Assembly: GCA_022316685.1 (NCBI GenBank)
Contig: JAKJHU010000033.1
Span: 3,772,321-3,836,320 of the forward strand
Length of the DNA: 64,000 nt
Origin: Progne subis subis
Taxonomy: Eukaryota > Chordata > Aves > Passeriformes > Hirundinidae
Reading direction: 5' to 3'
This document shows, piece after piece, positions 25,605 to 37,484 of the stretch. The first letter of the stretch is position 1. The number at the start of each line of letters is the position of its first letter. The notes below the pieces were generated by a model. The model was not told the origin of the DNA, did not search any database, and saw only the letters and a program-made list of their open reading frames with translations. The position numbers were made by a program, and so were the translations under genes.

Positions 25605-25817
25605 GCACAGTACGAGGCAAGTGTTGACAGTCTCAGAAAGAGCTGCAGAATGCCAGGAACCTACCTGGAAGTGCTCAGAAGTAATGTTGCTGCAGTAGAA
25701 TGAGAGTAACGCTTCAGCCTTAGAGGAGAAAGACAAAACTGTATTCGAGTACAGTTTAAGAGGTGCTGTGGATTTGATGGCGTCCAAAATAAAACCTAAA
25801 TAGCAGTAAAGGAAAAG
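25605..25817 (+). other. Candidate exon, possibly an alternative terminal exon
   Basis: A long pyrimidine tract (from about 25567) ends in TTTGCAG at 25604, a good splice acceptor. Reading on from 25605 in phase 0 gives 32 codons (AQYEASVDSLRKSCR... ending NVAAVE) and a TGA at 25701-25703. A canonical AATAAA poly-A signal follows at 25788-25793. A strong donor, AAAAG|GTAAGA, also lies at 25817/25818, so the segment could instead be an internal exon of 213 nt with the stop inside it (a poison or non-coding exon). The peptide matches no family I know. Acceptor, short frame, stop and AATAAA in this order are what an alternative last exon would show, but each signal alone is common by chance in a window this size. 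Confidence 0.3.
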
Positions 25818-26539
25818 GTAAGAATAGAAAGGAATCAGTGTCTGCTCAGGTGATTGAAGCATCAATTTAGCAAGGGTCCCTTCTTAGTAAAAACATGCCA
25901 AATGGATATTTTTAGGACTGAAGTGACAAAGGCAGCTTGCAAAAAAAAAAGAGCTGAGAAATCAAACACTGAGTAAGTATATGCTAGGTCTTGCTTTTAC
26001 TTTATAGGAGAAAAAATAGGGAAAGAGTCCATATGAATCTTGTCTTGCTTTGTATGTGTAGGCAGACCACCACTGTTATACCAGTGTTATAACTGAAATA
26101 TTTAAGTGTATTTTTTACATGTTAATCTAGTGAGAATGGGGTCTCAAATGCACATACCTGAGCTAGTTGGGAAGTTGGTTTTGCTTCCTTGTTTGGGAGA
26201 TGGAACCCAAGTGAGCAGAAGTCTTGCTGTCTGAAGTGCCCAGTCCTTTCCTGGGCACTTTGAGGCTGTGTTGGGTCTCCTGGGCAGAGCAGGAGGTGGA
26301 CAGTAATGGGACTGCAGTAAAAGCTAATGGGTTGAAGTTGACACTGAAAAATTGGTAGAAAATGAGAAATTTTGTCTCGGGGAGAAGAAAGCAGGAAACC
26401 TGTGTTAACAACAGGTGAAAAAGGAGTAATGCTGGGCCTTCACATTTCGTTTTCTTTTTTAAAAATGAGTGTAAGATATTTTTTGTTTCAGGAGAGTTTT
26501 AAAATCTGAGATGTCTGAATACAAGGATATATGTGGAGT

Positions 26540-26577
26540 GAGGAAGGGAAAAAAAAAGGGAAAGGGGGAAAAAAAAG
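26540..26577 (+). repeat. 38-bp homopurine tract with mirror symmetry
   Basis: All 38 bases on this strand are purines. GGG-A9-GGG (26546-26560) is a perfect mirror repeat, followed by AAA, G5 and A8. Homopurine mirror repeats can form intramolecular triplexes (H-DNA). Confidence 0.8.
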
Positions 26578-27316
26578 TAGGTTCAGAGGCATTAAGTAGT
26601 AAGCTGAAAAATGCTAGGTGTCTTTTTCTTCACAATTGCGCAAGCCTTGGACATAGGCTCGAAAATTATTTTGCTTAAATGGATTTGGTGCAGCTTTACC
26701 TGTGCTTTTTCATTTTTGATAAGGAAGGATAAAGGAGCGCTGTCTGCCTCCTCTTGAGAGGCTTTTGGAAGCTGCAGTTAACACTTGTGTTTTGTCTGGT
26801 TTGAGGTACCCATTACTGGAGGAGGTGCACTGTATTACAGTGTATTAACACACATCTTCTCTCAGTCTCAGCAGGGCGCTCACCTCGTTTGCAGGGAGCG
26901 AGGGGAGCAGGAGGAGATCATGCAGAAACTGCTTCCCTGAGGCCAGTCAGAAGGTCTGTTGCAAAACTGTACCCAGCAGTCGGATAAGGCCATTCAGATG
27001 ATTTCTGACAGTGTCATTTCCCATTGCCTAGACTGTATTTATGTGCAAATTTAATAATGCAGTACTTAAAATACCCCACCTGCAGCTAATTTTATTCTTG
27101 CTGAAGAAGAGTCCTTAAGATAGGCACCAGACAGCGACTCAATTCTTTACAGCACTGAACTGTTGAGCCCTGGATCTTTGTTAGTGGGGTTTGTCAGATG
27201 AAAAGGTACAATGAAATAGCTAGTATTACTATAAACAATAACCCATAAGGTAAGTGTGAGTTAACATCTTCATTTTCATATGCTTATTTCAGCCAGAGGT
27301 TGTAATTAAAGCTTTT

Positions 27317-27335
27317 CAAAGCTTCAATAGCTTTG
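27317..27335. repeat. Small perfect inverted repeat
   Basis: CAAAGC and GCTTTG flank a seven-base loop (TTCAATA). A direct AAAGCTT repeat also overlaps it (27308-27325). Confidence 0.55.
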
Positions 27336-29397
27336 ATTTGTAATATTTTTCTAAAATCAGTCTCTGCTTCCTTATCAGCACCAAAGCTTCTAGTGGTTGT
27401 AGTGCTAATTCAACTTGAGTATGAATGTTAGATAAATTTTGCCTAGTAGTTTCTTGCCTTTCTGAACATGCATCTTGGTGCAGTGACTGTAGGAAAAATT
27501 AAAAATGAACCATACATTTTAATGAAAACCAGCAAATAATTTCTTGCACTGCTTGGTATTAATATGTTCTAATTCTGGTAACTGTGGTATGCTGTAACTA
27601 CTACTGCTTTGCTTTACACTCTACAGTTTGGGTGGCTCTCTAACATCACCAGGGAGATGAAATTGAGAAGGTTTTGGTGCATATTTTTTTTCTTAGGATG
27701 CTGACAGCAATAAAAATAAAAGATAATTTTTGAGTAGCGTTCTACTACTTTGACGTATCAGCTGAAGTATGATTTTGCTATCTGGTTAAGACAAAAACTG
27801 GAAAAATAGGTTTTGTTCTACTGTAATTAAACCAAGCTGTTTCTTTGTATAATTTATATTTAGAGCTTCAGAATCATCTAAACAGGAGGGGAGGTTTCAC
27901 ATGTTTGTAACTTCAGAAAAATTGAATTCTCCAAGATCAACAGTGTGCTGTGATGAAAGGTCAGCTTTTGAGTGTTCAGTGGGCATCCCTTTGAAATAAA
28001 AGATCAAGAGATGCAATAATTTAAATAAAGCCTAGCCTGAAAATTTTAGCTACTGGTTTAGTAACTCCTGGTAAGTGGTTTTGTATGTGAAAATATTATG
28101 GTATGTAATGGCTATTTTTATCATTGATGATTTCAGAATATGAAAGCGCAGTATTGACATGTTTTGTTTACGATGGTGACCTCTTCCTCTGCGCAGGCAT
28201 TGGAACCAATTTGTTGTCAAAGCCTTGTGGCCCTGTTTTGGGACATTAGAGCCATATTCATTCTCCTTTTAGAAGAGCATTAAGGATTTTTCTGTTCCCT
28301 CTTGAAAGGGGAATTCCAAAATTTGAAATCTTGTAAGAGTGGTTTCCTTGACTGCAAGAGTAATAATCTCTCTGCCATGGACTGTAAACATTTCCACACG
28401 AGCAAAGTCTTTTTATGTCTCTATCTGAAGTTAAGATGTTTGTCTGTCTTTTCTACCATCCAAAATTCTTGACTTGTTTGGCAAACTAACTCCATAAAGC
28501 TTTGTCTTTCATTGGCTTTGTTTGTTTTGGTTTTTCCTTTTGAAAACAATTTGGTCTCTTTGTAGCACATTCCAGTTTTGTTCTCCTTTTATGACTCGTT
28601 CCTCTTGCTTTCCTTCAGCTTGAATTGAAAGAATTGAGTGCAGTTGTAGTTCTGATTAAAATCTTGCCTTAATTGAGTTACAAATTGGCAATGACATGTA
28701 TTGGTCAGGGTGCTGATGTAGCACCTTTCCCCATTCCTAGTGCCTTCCTGAATTCTGACAATACTGTTTTTTTCAGTTGCCTGTGTTCATTTATCCTGTA
28801 TCTCAGCATGAGGTCCAGCACAGAGTGTAAATTGCTTTCTCTGTGATAGGGACTTGTTAATTATCTGTCAGGAAAATTAAGTCCCTTTGTAAGTCCTGTC
28901 TTGCCTTTCCCTTGAGATGTCTCTGATACTTGATCTTGTGCAGGTTCTGGCAGAATGTGAGTTCTGAGTGCCATTGCTGTACAGATACACAAACATTTCC
29001 AGCTTCCTTTGGAGGGATTCATGGTATCAGTTGGCATTGCTCAAATAATCCCAAATGGAGAAGTGATGAGGGAATCTATCCATTAGATTTACATGGGATG
29101 TCTTCTAAGGTACAAAGAGTAGCATTGCTTTTCCTTTCACTAACTCAGTTGAGTTCCAGCCCATGTTTTTGTGCTTCACGAGCCTCACTGTCAGGAAATG
29201 CTGTGGGAGTGAGTCTTGTTACTGAAATGCTGAGTTATGGTTGGGGGTAAGGGTCTCCTTTGGGTTGATAGGGATGCTAACAATATTATGGAGAAATTCA
29301 ACAAATAAGTAGAAAATCGCAGTTTTGTTTAGTCAAAGGTGCCAATAATTAGACAGAAGTTCTCTCTCTAACCCCTAGAAAATATGTTTTTGTGAAG

Positions 29398-29415
29398 TTT
29401 CTCAGATTTCTCAGA
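29398..29415. repeat. Two tandem 9-bp units
   Basis: TTTCTCAGA is repeated twice without a gap, a minor local slippage duplication. Confidence 0.7.
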
Positions 29416-29680
29416 TTTATAGTAAAGATGTCTTGTGGCCCTGGTACGACAGTTCTGTATTCTATATTATATCATCTGTTTTGTATGCTGAGTGCTGAGA
29501 CTGGAAAAGATGGAAACATGGTTAGATTGTCAGTTGTTTCCAATGAAGAAATCTCTGTTTGGTGGAACTGTTTGCATTCCTGTGGTCAGCAGTATAAGGA
29601 AATACCATGTTACGAAAAATTCCCAATTGTTTCCTTAAGGCTCTTAGAGTTGCACAATCTTGTGATAGTTTTCTTTGTTA

Positions 29681-29704
29681 AAACAAACAAACAAACAAAA
29701 AACC
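29681..29704. repeat. (AAAC)n microsatellite
   Basis: Four AAAC units run into an A stretch. Confidence 0.8.
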
Positions 29705-32670
29705 TTAGTTGCCAGGTCTTCAGTTTGGAACTCAAAATTCTCTTGAATATTTACTAGAGCTTTGCTTTCATACTCAAGGTTTGGATTCAAACCAGATGTG
29801 TATTTTCCTAATGCACACTGATCAGCCATTATAATATGAGTAGCTGAGTTATAATTTCATTCCAGAGGATTTTTCTTTGGGATATCCCAACAGTTCCTGG
29901 ACTATCCATCATTGTGATTACTCATAGTTTCTGGATGCAGCTCTAAAACATTACTTCTCTTAAGAGAGGGAGAGGTAGCTCTCAAGTAACCAAATGGCTT
30001 TTATACTTTAATTCTCAAGATAAATGGTATTTCTAACACAAAAATTCTTTTTTCCTGCAGGCTGAAGCCTACATTTAGCATTTAATTTTTACTTGCATTT
30101 TCAATATCCTGTTAGGATTTGTGTAGTATGTCTGATTTCTGACATATGCCGTTATTCAGATGTGTTGCAAATTTTTTCAAAGCTGTTCGTGTCCAATTTC
30201 TGTCTTACTGCTGTCATCTCTTGAGTTAAAATCCATCTCTCTTCCTAATTTATTAATCCGAGAATATATATTGTTGTTTTCCCTGATCTGAGAGCTGACT
30301 CTGAATTTGTTTTTTAATATGTGACTGCTACTCCTTCCTAGATTTTCTTTTTCCCATTCTTGATATAATCTGCATCCTTTTGTACAGATTATATAATTTT
30401 ATTTTGGGTGTGGAGGCATTTAACTATTGAACAAGAGCTGAAAATGTGACCTAAACAATGCAAAGTACACTGAAGACATTTCCTGACCAGTGCCTGTGTC
30501 AAAGTTTCTTGCTCATACTCCAGGGGTGGGTAGAATGGGGTGAAAGACCCCTGTGGATTAAGCTGAGGGAATTAAGTCATGGCACTAAATGGCAGAGTAG
30601 TTTCATAATCGTCACATATTTTTGTTGTTGTTTTAATAATGATAATTTTGAAGTGGGGAGGGATGAATTGCTTGTGAAAGTACATTGAGTGGTAACAGGG
30701 AGAAGGGATGTGAAGAAAGAGATTGTAACCAAGAGCTTCTGACAAAGGACAGGAAAAAATTTGCTCAACAGAGTATTATGTTTGCAGTGCCACGGTTCCT
30801 GGCTTTCTCCCACAGTACCTCCTCCTACTGAGAGCTGTAGGATCTGCAGCCTGTGCAGTGCCCAGAGGTGGGTTCAGAGCTTAGCAAGCTGCCCACTGCT
30901 GTCCTGGGGCTACGCTGGCCCTCCTGGGAGGGAGCAGCGCTGTGCAGCTCCAGGGAGACTGCAGTGGTGTCAAACACTTTCAGATATGGGAATCTCTGTG
31001 CTCTGCAAACCAATGCTATTAATTGGAGCTGGCAAAATTGGAGACACTGTTAAATTTTCCTGTCTGAGTGTGGTCTATCAATGCCCTCTGGAAACGGTAG
31101 CTGCTAGCCTGGAAGAGAGTCTCTTTTTGCCTGTGACGGCTACACTTAAAATAACATCAGGAGCTTACGTAAAAATAGCATTGCCTTATCTCTAACAGTG
31201 TGAAGTAGATGAAAAATAAACTGTACTCATGCCAAGAATAAACAGTCACGTTAGAGTGTTTAAATTCCTGATGCTGTGGAGTACTCACGCTCTAGCATGG
31301 CATTTTGACGCCAATGCATTTCTTCTTCTTTCCCCAGTCGCTGCCATCGCTTTGTGTGCTCTGCCGGGGAGCAGTTGGCAGGACAGCAAAATGAGCAAAT
31401 ATGCCCAAGCCCCACATAGAGCACCTAGACAGGGAAATTCTGTCTCATAAATCTCCCCTAAATCTGTATTCCTGTCAGGTCTAAAAGTAGATGAAATAGT
31501 CTTGTGGCTGTTTACCTGTATTACACCTGTAATACTCTGTATACATTGTTCATTTCTAAATGCAAACTTGCTGAGCAAGGCATTGACTTTGTATAAGTAA
31601 ATAATTCAGGGAAAATAGACAATATGAGCAATAACAAGATGCAGTAACATCTTATTTTTACTTCTCTTGGAAGGTTTGGGGTTTTTTGTTTCCGAGTATC
31701 TTCTGATGATGGTGTCTTCCAGTAATTCTGTATAATTCTACTTTTATTATTTTTTGTGCACATTGGTTTTTTTGGAAGTCAGTTCTTTACTCCTGAAATT
31801 CATATAGAACCTTGAATAATCCAGCTTTTAGTGTTGATGGGAAATGAAATAACCAGGCTGCTGAAATGTTGAAACTGGTGAAGTATTTGTAGCGTGATAT
31901 GCTGAGGAGACCTAGGCAGTAATGCTTGAGGATACTACAGTGAAGTCATGAAAGAATAAGATGGTTGAAAGAGTCTGTTGCAACCTGGTTAATTAAAATG
32001 TGGTAGCAAGTTGGTGAGAAGTACCAGCCTTGCCTCGTGGTAGGCTGAGCTCAGTGTGTTCACAATGCATAAAATGTCTAATTTGCAATGTATAGATCTT
32101 AGAAAATGTAGCATATGTTTTGTATGCATGTATAAAATGAAGGAGTCTGCCCCTTATCCCCCAGGAAATAACTATTTTTTCTTGGTGGAGTGTCTGGGGG
32201 AAAACGGAAGGTGTCAGAAATAATTTGTCAGGTTTGAAGATAACTTGCGGTCGAAGCATGTGAAGACAAAAGATGATAGAAGTATACAATTGCTATTTTA
32301 TTTACTCATTTTACTTTCATGTTAGAAGATGAATGCGAGAGGAAAAGCCTTTGCTGCTCAGTGGTGGGAAAGGCTCAGAGCAGGGCAGTTGTTTCCGTAC
32401 GAGCGCTGAGCACTGGCAGCTGTCAGGTTTCGAAGGGAGGTGGTGTGTTCCTGTCCTGTGTTCATGTCCTGGCTCCGCAGCTCAGCGGCTGCTCTGCAGT
32501 TCAGCTTCCTCAGGGCTACAGGAGGAATTGTGGATTATGGCTGTTATGCTCTACTTTAAAAATGCAGCAGGTAGTCTGGATTTTCTGGGTTGTAACCTGG
32601 TCAGTGTTGAGATTTCCAGCTAGGCACTCTAAATGAGACATCCCTTTGAGATTCTATTGTGTGAAAAATT

Positions 32671-32720
32671 CATTATATCATAACAAAATAAAATGCATTG
32701 TATGATAACAAAATAAAATG
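32671..32720. repeat. Two tandem 25-bp units
   Basis: The unit at 32671-32695 is followed directly by a second at 32696-32720. They agree at 23 of 25 positions, differing at unit positions 5 (A/G) and 9 (C/G). Both contain ATAACAAAATAAAATG. The two differences show the duplication is not very recent. Confidence 0.85.
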
Positions 32721-32854
32721 TAATTCAATGAAAATTTCTGACAAAGAGAGCTCAAGAAGCTAAACGTTGTGTTGATGCTTTAAGTATACAGCATATTCCA
32801 GTAGTGTTGAGAAGCCTATCAGTGGTCAATCATGTCTTTTTTTCTGTTTTACAG

Positions 32855-32900
32855 GTCAACTGTATTGCTAGAGAGGAGGAGAGCTGTGGAAAAACTCAAG
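32855..32900 (+). other. Candidate small internal coding exon (46 nt)
   Basis: A T-rich tract ending CTGTTTTACAG at 32854 is a strong splice acceptor, and the segment ends in CTCAAG|GTACCT at 32900/32901, a moderate donor (its +5 base is C rather than G). Skipping the first base, the remaining 45 nt read STVLLERRRAVEKLK, an arginine/lysine/glutamate-rich, helix-prone peptide that ends exactly at the donor. Phase 0 is also open (VNCIAREEESCGKTQ). I do not recognise the peptide. Tiny exons inside long introns are common in large vertebrate genes, but 46 nt is too short for reading-frame evidence to carry much weight. This is the most protein-like exon candidate in the window. Confidence 0.3.
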
Positions 32901-35900
32901 GTACCTAAAACATTTTACTGCCTGAATTCTTGCTGTGTTTTAATGTAACAATAGTAAGGGGGAAGAGGGAACTGAATCAATGAATTGCAACTTTTAAAGT
33001 GGTTTTATTAAAAACCACAGACAAAAAAACCCATCAGAATAATCTCATTAATGTTGTGCAAAATACATTTGTGGGATGAAGTTTTACCTCAGTTTTGGTG
33101 TGTGTACAAGAGTCTGAACAAAGCTGCATAATACTTGCTCTAAATATATGACAGAGCTGCATAAACATCAGGGTATTGAGATGCCCTGCAAGTTCCAGCC
33201 CCAGTGAGGTGGATATTCCCTCTTTGTCCAGTGGAGTACAGGCAGCAGCTGATGATAAATAGCATCAAAGACAAGTCAATGTGATGTTTGCAGCTTTGAC
33301 ATTCTTCAGGGCAGCTAGCAGACTTTGCCTACAGCAGTGAACTGCTCCGTGTACAGTTCCTAAAGATGCAAAAGGAGTGGTATGAAGATGGTAGAACCTG
33401 AGCAGCAGCCGAGATTCTACAAGTTGGAACTGAGGATTCTTTCATACATTTTTCAGACACTTCTGTTAATGTCTTCTAAATGTGTCTGTGGTATAGATGA
33501 CATATATTGTGTTGTGGTCTTTATTTTTATAACAACAGGCAGAAAAACACTCCTACAGAGGAGTATTTTATGGATTTGAGTGCCTAATCTCTTACCTGAA
33601 GTAATTTTTAATCTACCATTCTTCTCTATAGCTCCCCAGGTTTTTATTAAAATAAGACAGTGTTATAACTTGTGTTTTCACATCAGTTACATAACTAAAA
33701 AGATCATATTAAAAATGATCCTGTTGCTAGCACTTGGATAGAGTTCTTTTGGGGGATTTTTCTTACTTGGAGAAAGTTTTTCTCCTTTCTCCTGTGAGAT
33801 GCTACGTATACCTTGCAAATGGAACGCTATGAAGCAGAAGCAAGGAAGAAGTCAAAATATTATCACTTCATCAAAATGTAAAGACAATGGCTTTTAGTAA
33901 TAAAAGCTGATTTTATATTCCTGTTCACTCCAAATTGAGAGGAGCTGAGCTGCCTTCTTCCACTAAGAGTGCATCAACTTGTTGCTTGTGAGTAATGATG
34001 TAGTGAACTCTGGTTCTTTCTCTCCTGTTAATGCTAAGTTTGCGTTTGTAGCTGTGTAGGTTGCTTGTGCCACACATGCAAAAGAATTTGGCTACAGTTT
34101 ATATGGAAATAATTTCTCAAATTTCTACTGTTAATACAGCTTTTTGAAATGAGTTATATCAAGTCTTTGTGATTGATAGAAAACAAAATGGGTGTTTTGT
34201 TTAAAGAGCGTGAGAATTTAAAAGGAAGGGCAGCGCAACTTAAAGTCCTGATAAAAACCAAATGTGTTCAGTTCTTGACCTGCTGGTGGTAGTTATGCTT
34301 ACATTGCAGGTGATACAAAACTACTCATGTCTGTTGTTTGGATAGAATTGAAAATATAGGAGAGCAAAACCTGTCTGCTGTCCAAGAGCAAAACCAACAG
34401 TGTTGTCACTGATGCGTTCATCGATAATGCCTTTCATTTCAAGAAACTGCGTCATTTCTTGGTCCTTTCACTTGTACTTTAAGATCATTCAGATCATTGG
34501 TTCCACCTTTAAATTGAGGTCTTCTGTGATGCTTGGGGTATGTAAAATGCAAGATGTTTTCCTGGGATTTTGGGAGACGGCTAGACATGGAGCCCCGCCG
34601 TGGCTGCATTCCCTGCAGTGTTGGACTGGCTTCTCCTGCAGGCTCCTGGTAAGATGAGAAGCTGGCAAAAAGCATAAAAAGGAATGAATGTGTAGCTGGA
34701 AAAAAGATACAAGGGACTCTCAGACATTTTATCTGGCGTCTCCTGTGCTGAAGAAGAGGTTTCTATCTCTTTGCTCATTTTAGACACGGGATTTTACTCT
34801 TGACTTTTTTTTGCCCCTCACTGTGCAGAACCTGTCAAATCCTTTTCCTGACACTCTCTCCCCCGTCAGTCCCTGAGAAAGACTTCAAAAGAGATTTTTC
34901 CCAATTGCAAAAGGAACCAGGCATGGCCTTTCTTACTCACCCCGCATTTGAAGCATTGATAAGTAACATGTGGCTGGCTCCAAACTGCTGACTTTCCCAG
35001 CCGTTTAAGAAAACACTGTTAGGAGCATGGTTTTAAAAGAAACTACAGGATTATTCTCCATTCTTTGCAATTGCTCTTTTGTGTAACATGTCCCAAGAGG
35101 TTTGATTCTTTTCTATCTGAAGCAGTGAGAATTCACTACTGTCTTTCTGATTAACACATATTGAAAAGAAATGTCAAGTTCTTAAAATTTTTTTCCATAT
35201 GGGAAGGTTTTCTTTATTCAAAATCTGTGTCACGCTCTTTAAGTTGTTACTTTCTTTTTCTTTAATGCCTTTGGATCATTGCTGTTTGGAAGTGTCCTAG
35301 CAGAAAGAAAAATATTATTTTTAGAACTTGAGACTAAGAGGAACCTGGAATCGAAATCTACTGTCTTGCATAATTGTTTAAACCTGCTGTGGAGTTTGGC
35401 AAAGGTACAGACTGAGAGGTCTTTTCCATAAACTGTGGTTGGGACTTCATCTTTAAAGACAGGGTATGCCTGAGGACAGCCCTGGTCCTTTTAATAAGAG
35501 TTGACCTCACCTGAAGGGCAAGGCTGAAAATGAAGAAGAATGTACCCTGGGGAGCTCTGAGCTTTTCCATAACTCCAATCTGATGTATGTCATTATAATG
35601 ATGGGATAACATGGTCAAACAATGCCCTTTTTATTTCCTGCTCTAAGGAACAATCTAGAAGTAAATTGCACAAAAATATGGTAAGATGCAAGAGTAACAT
35701 AAATCTGTTTTCCAGTCTATCACTTGAATTGATTTTTCTTTTAAAAATAACAATAAAACCCCAAGCCCTCCCTGAAATATGGATAGTGTAGCTGTATTAC
35801 CCATAACCATTTAACCTGGTCAAATAAAACTCAACGTTGTCTCTTAGCTGTTGGAAAAGTTGCACTCTCTTCATGTTGTACTGCATTGTTAGTGTGAGGA

Positions 35901-37464
35901 GGGCTCAGATCTTGAACTACTAAAATATTCAAAGGACTTGTTGGGGCTGTTTCTGAGAACATCTCACAGAACTCTAAGATTCAGCAAGTTTGTAAAGTTG
36001 ATTTTTTTTTAATCTCTCTCTCTCTTAGAAGCATGTTTCTAAGCTTCAGGTAGCATTACTCATTTAGACTTTTAAAATCCTCTTACACATAGTGCTGTAG
36101 AAGAAGTCAAAGTAGGGCAGAGCAGGACAGTTGCCAAAGTATTTTTGCATGTTATCAGTGTAGAATTGACCAAACCTTATGTCTGTGCCCTACTGAAGTG
36201 TCAGCCTTTAGTGTCCCATTCCTGCCACCTGCACACACCCTGCTTTTCCAGGACAGCTGCAGCAGCTCTGCTGAAGGTCATGTTCCTAACAAGGCTGCTG
36301 TAGTGTTGATGGTTTTGAGCCCCTGGGCTTTCTAATCCTTGAGAGAGGCTCGATGTGTTTGTGGGACTATTTTAAGCATGCTCTTGAGTGCTTTCCTCCC
36401 ACCCTGCCCAGTGCATCTTTCAGCATTCCCTCTCCATTCTCCAAACAGTCCTGACCCTTCCAGTCCATCAAGGAGGAATTGGGATGAACATTGGCTCAAA
36501 AATCCCTTTAGGCACCATGCTTCCTAGGTTCAAGCAAGGGAAAGTGTTTTAGTAAGTGTTTACTCCTGGATGTACATGCAAACATGGAAAGATTGTGTTC
36601 TCCATCTTCTGGTCAGCTACCAGCCCTGATGGAACCATATTTAATCATCCTAGAAGTCTGGGTTCCTCTGGTTAAATGTAGATTTATTGTCTCCTCTGAG
36701 CCCCATTGTCAGTGAACTTCCTGATTTTGGTCAGTTTTTTAATTGGTGCTGTTTAAATTGCCCAGATGTGGCTCTTCAAACATCAGTGACTGTAGATAAT
36801 CCTGTATGCATGAATGATGAAACAGAATATGTGACACAAATGTATTTCTGCCTTAAATGCCTGTTTCCAGTAAATATTCGAAAAAGAAGTTGTCTTGCCG
36901 TCTGATAATAAAGACTAAATTAAACACGGATTTGGGTTTATGCACATTTCATACAATTATCTAATCAGATGCCTTGTTCTCTAGTGAATCAATTTAAAGC
37001 TTTTTTTATTCCTACTCTGAGAAGTTTCAGTGCATAGAAGTCTGAGTCTTTGATTTAATCTCAATAAATATTTGTAGTAGCAGACAGTAATATTTGTTCA
37101 TGCTGTATCTTCAGTCTATGCTTTTTCTTGTTCGGATTGAAAGGTGACCACGTTAATTGTGAAGACGATTTGCATTTAAAGTTCTGCATTTGTTGGGCTT
37201 TTCTTTCCTGATGAGATAAAGAAACTCTCTGGAGCTCAGTTCCTGTTTACTTGGCTGTCTCAACCTTGTCCTGTATGGACGTGACAACGGTGTTATATCT
37301 CCTCCACTTCTCCATCTTTCCCTGCTGGTGGTAGTGCTCATGCTGAACTGAGCTGCTCGCTGTGACCAGTTCATCAAAGCACTGGAGCTCTGCCCAGACA
37401 CTCATAACAAATAAAATAAAAAGTGGAATATATTTGTGTAAGTTAAAGTAATCAAAGAGAATTT

Positions 37465-37484
37465 AAAAAAATAAATAAATAAAA
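37465..37484. repeat. (AAAT)n microsatellite
   Basis: An A run followed by AAAT-type units. A similar tract lies at 47924-47944. Confidence 0.75.

Larger units (their letters stand above)
25820..32660. other. Non-coding stretch, no gene recognised
   Basis: It contains a homopurine mirror tract at 26540-26577, an AAAC repeat at 29681-29704, a small hairpin at 27317-27335 and several isolated splice-like sites (donor AAG|GTAAGT at 27249/27250, acceptor at 31337). The 144-codon frame at 30761-31195 has no motif I recognise and is near the length expected by chance. Confidence 0.6.

Noticed and set aside
30761..31195. 144-codon plus-strand open frame
   Set aside because: No recognisable motif or family, overlapping frames on both strands, and a length within chance expectation.
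36809..36905. Possible C/D snoRNA (ATGATGA with CTGA about 90 bases later)
   Set aside because: No terminal stem joins the two boxes, and no D'/C' pair was evident.
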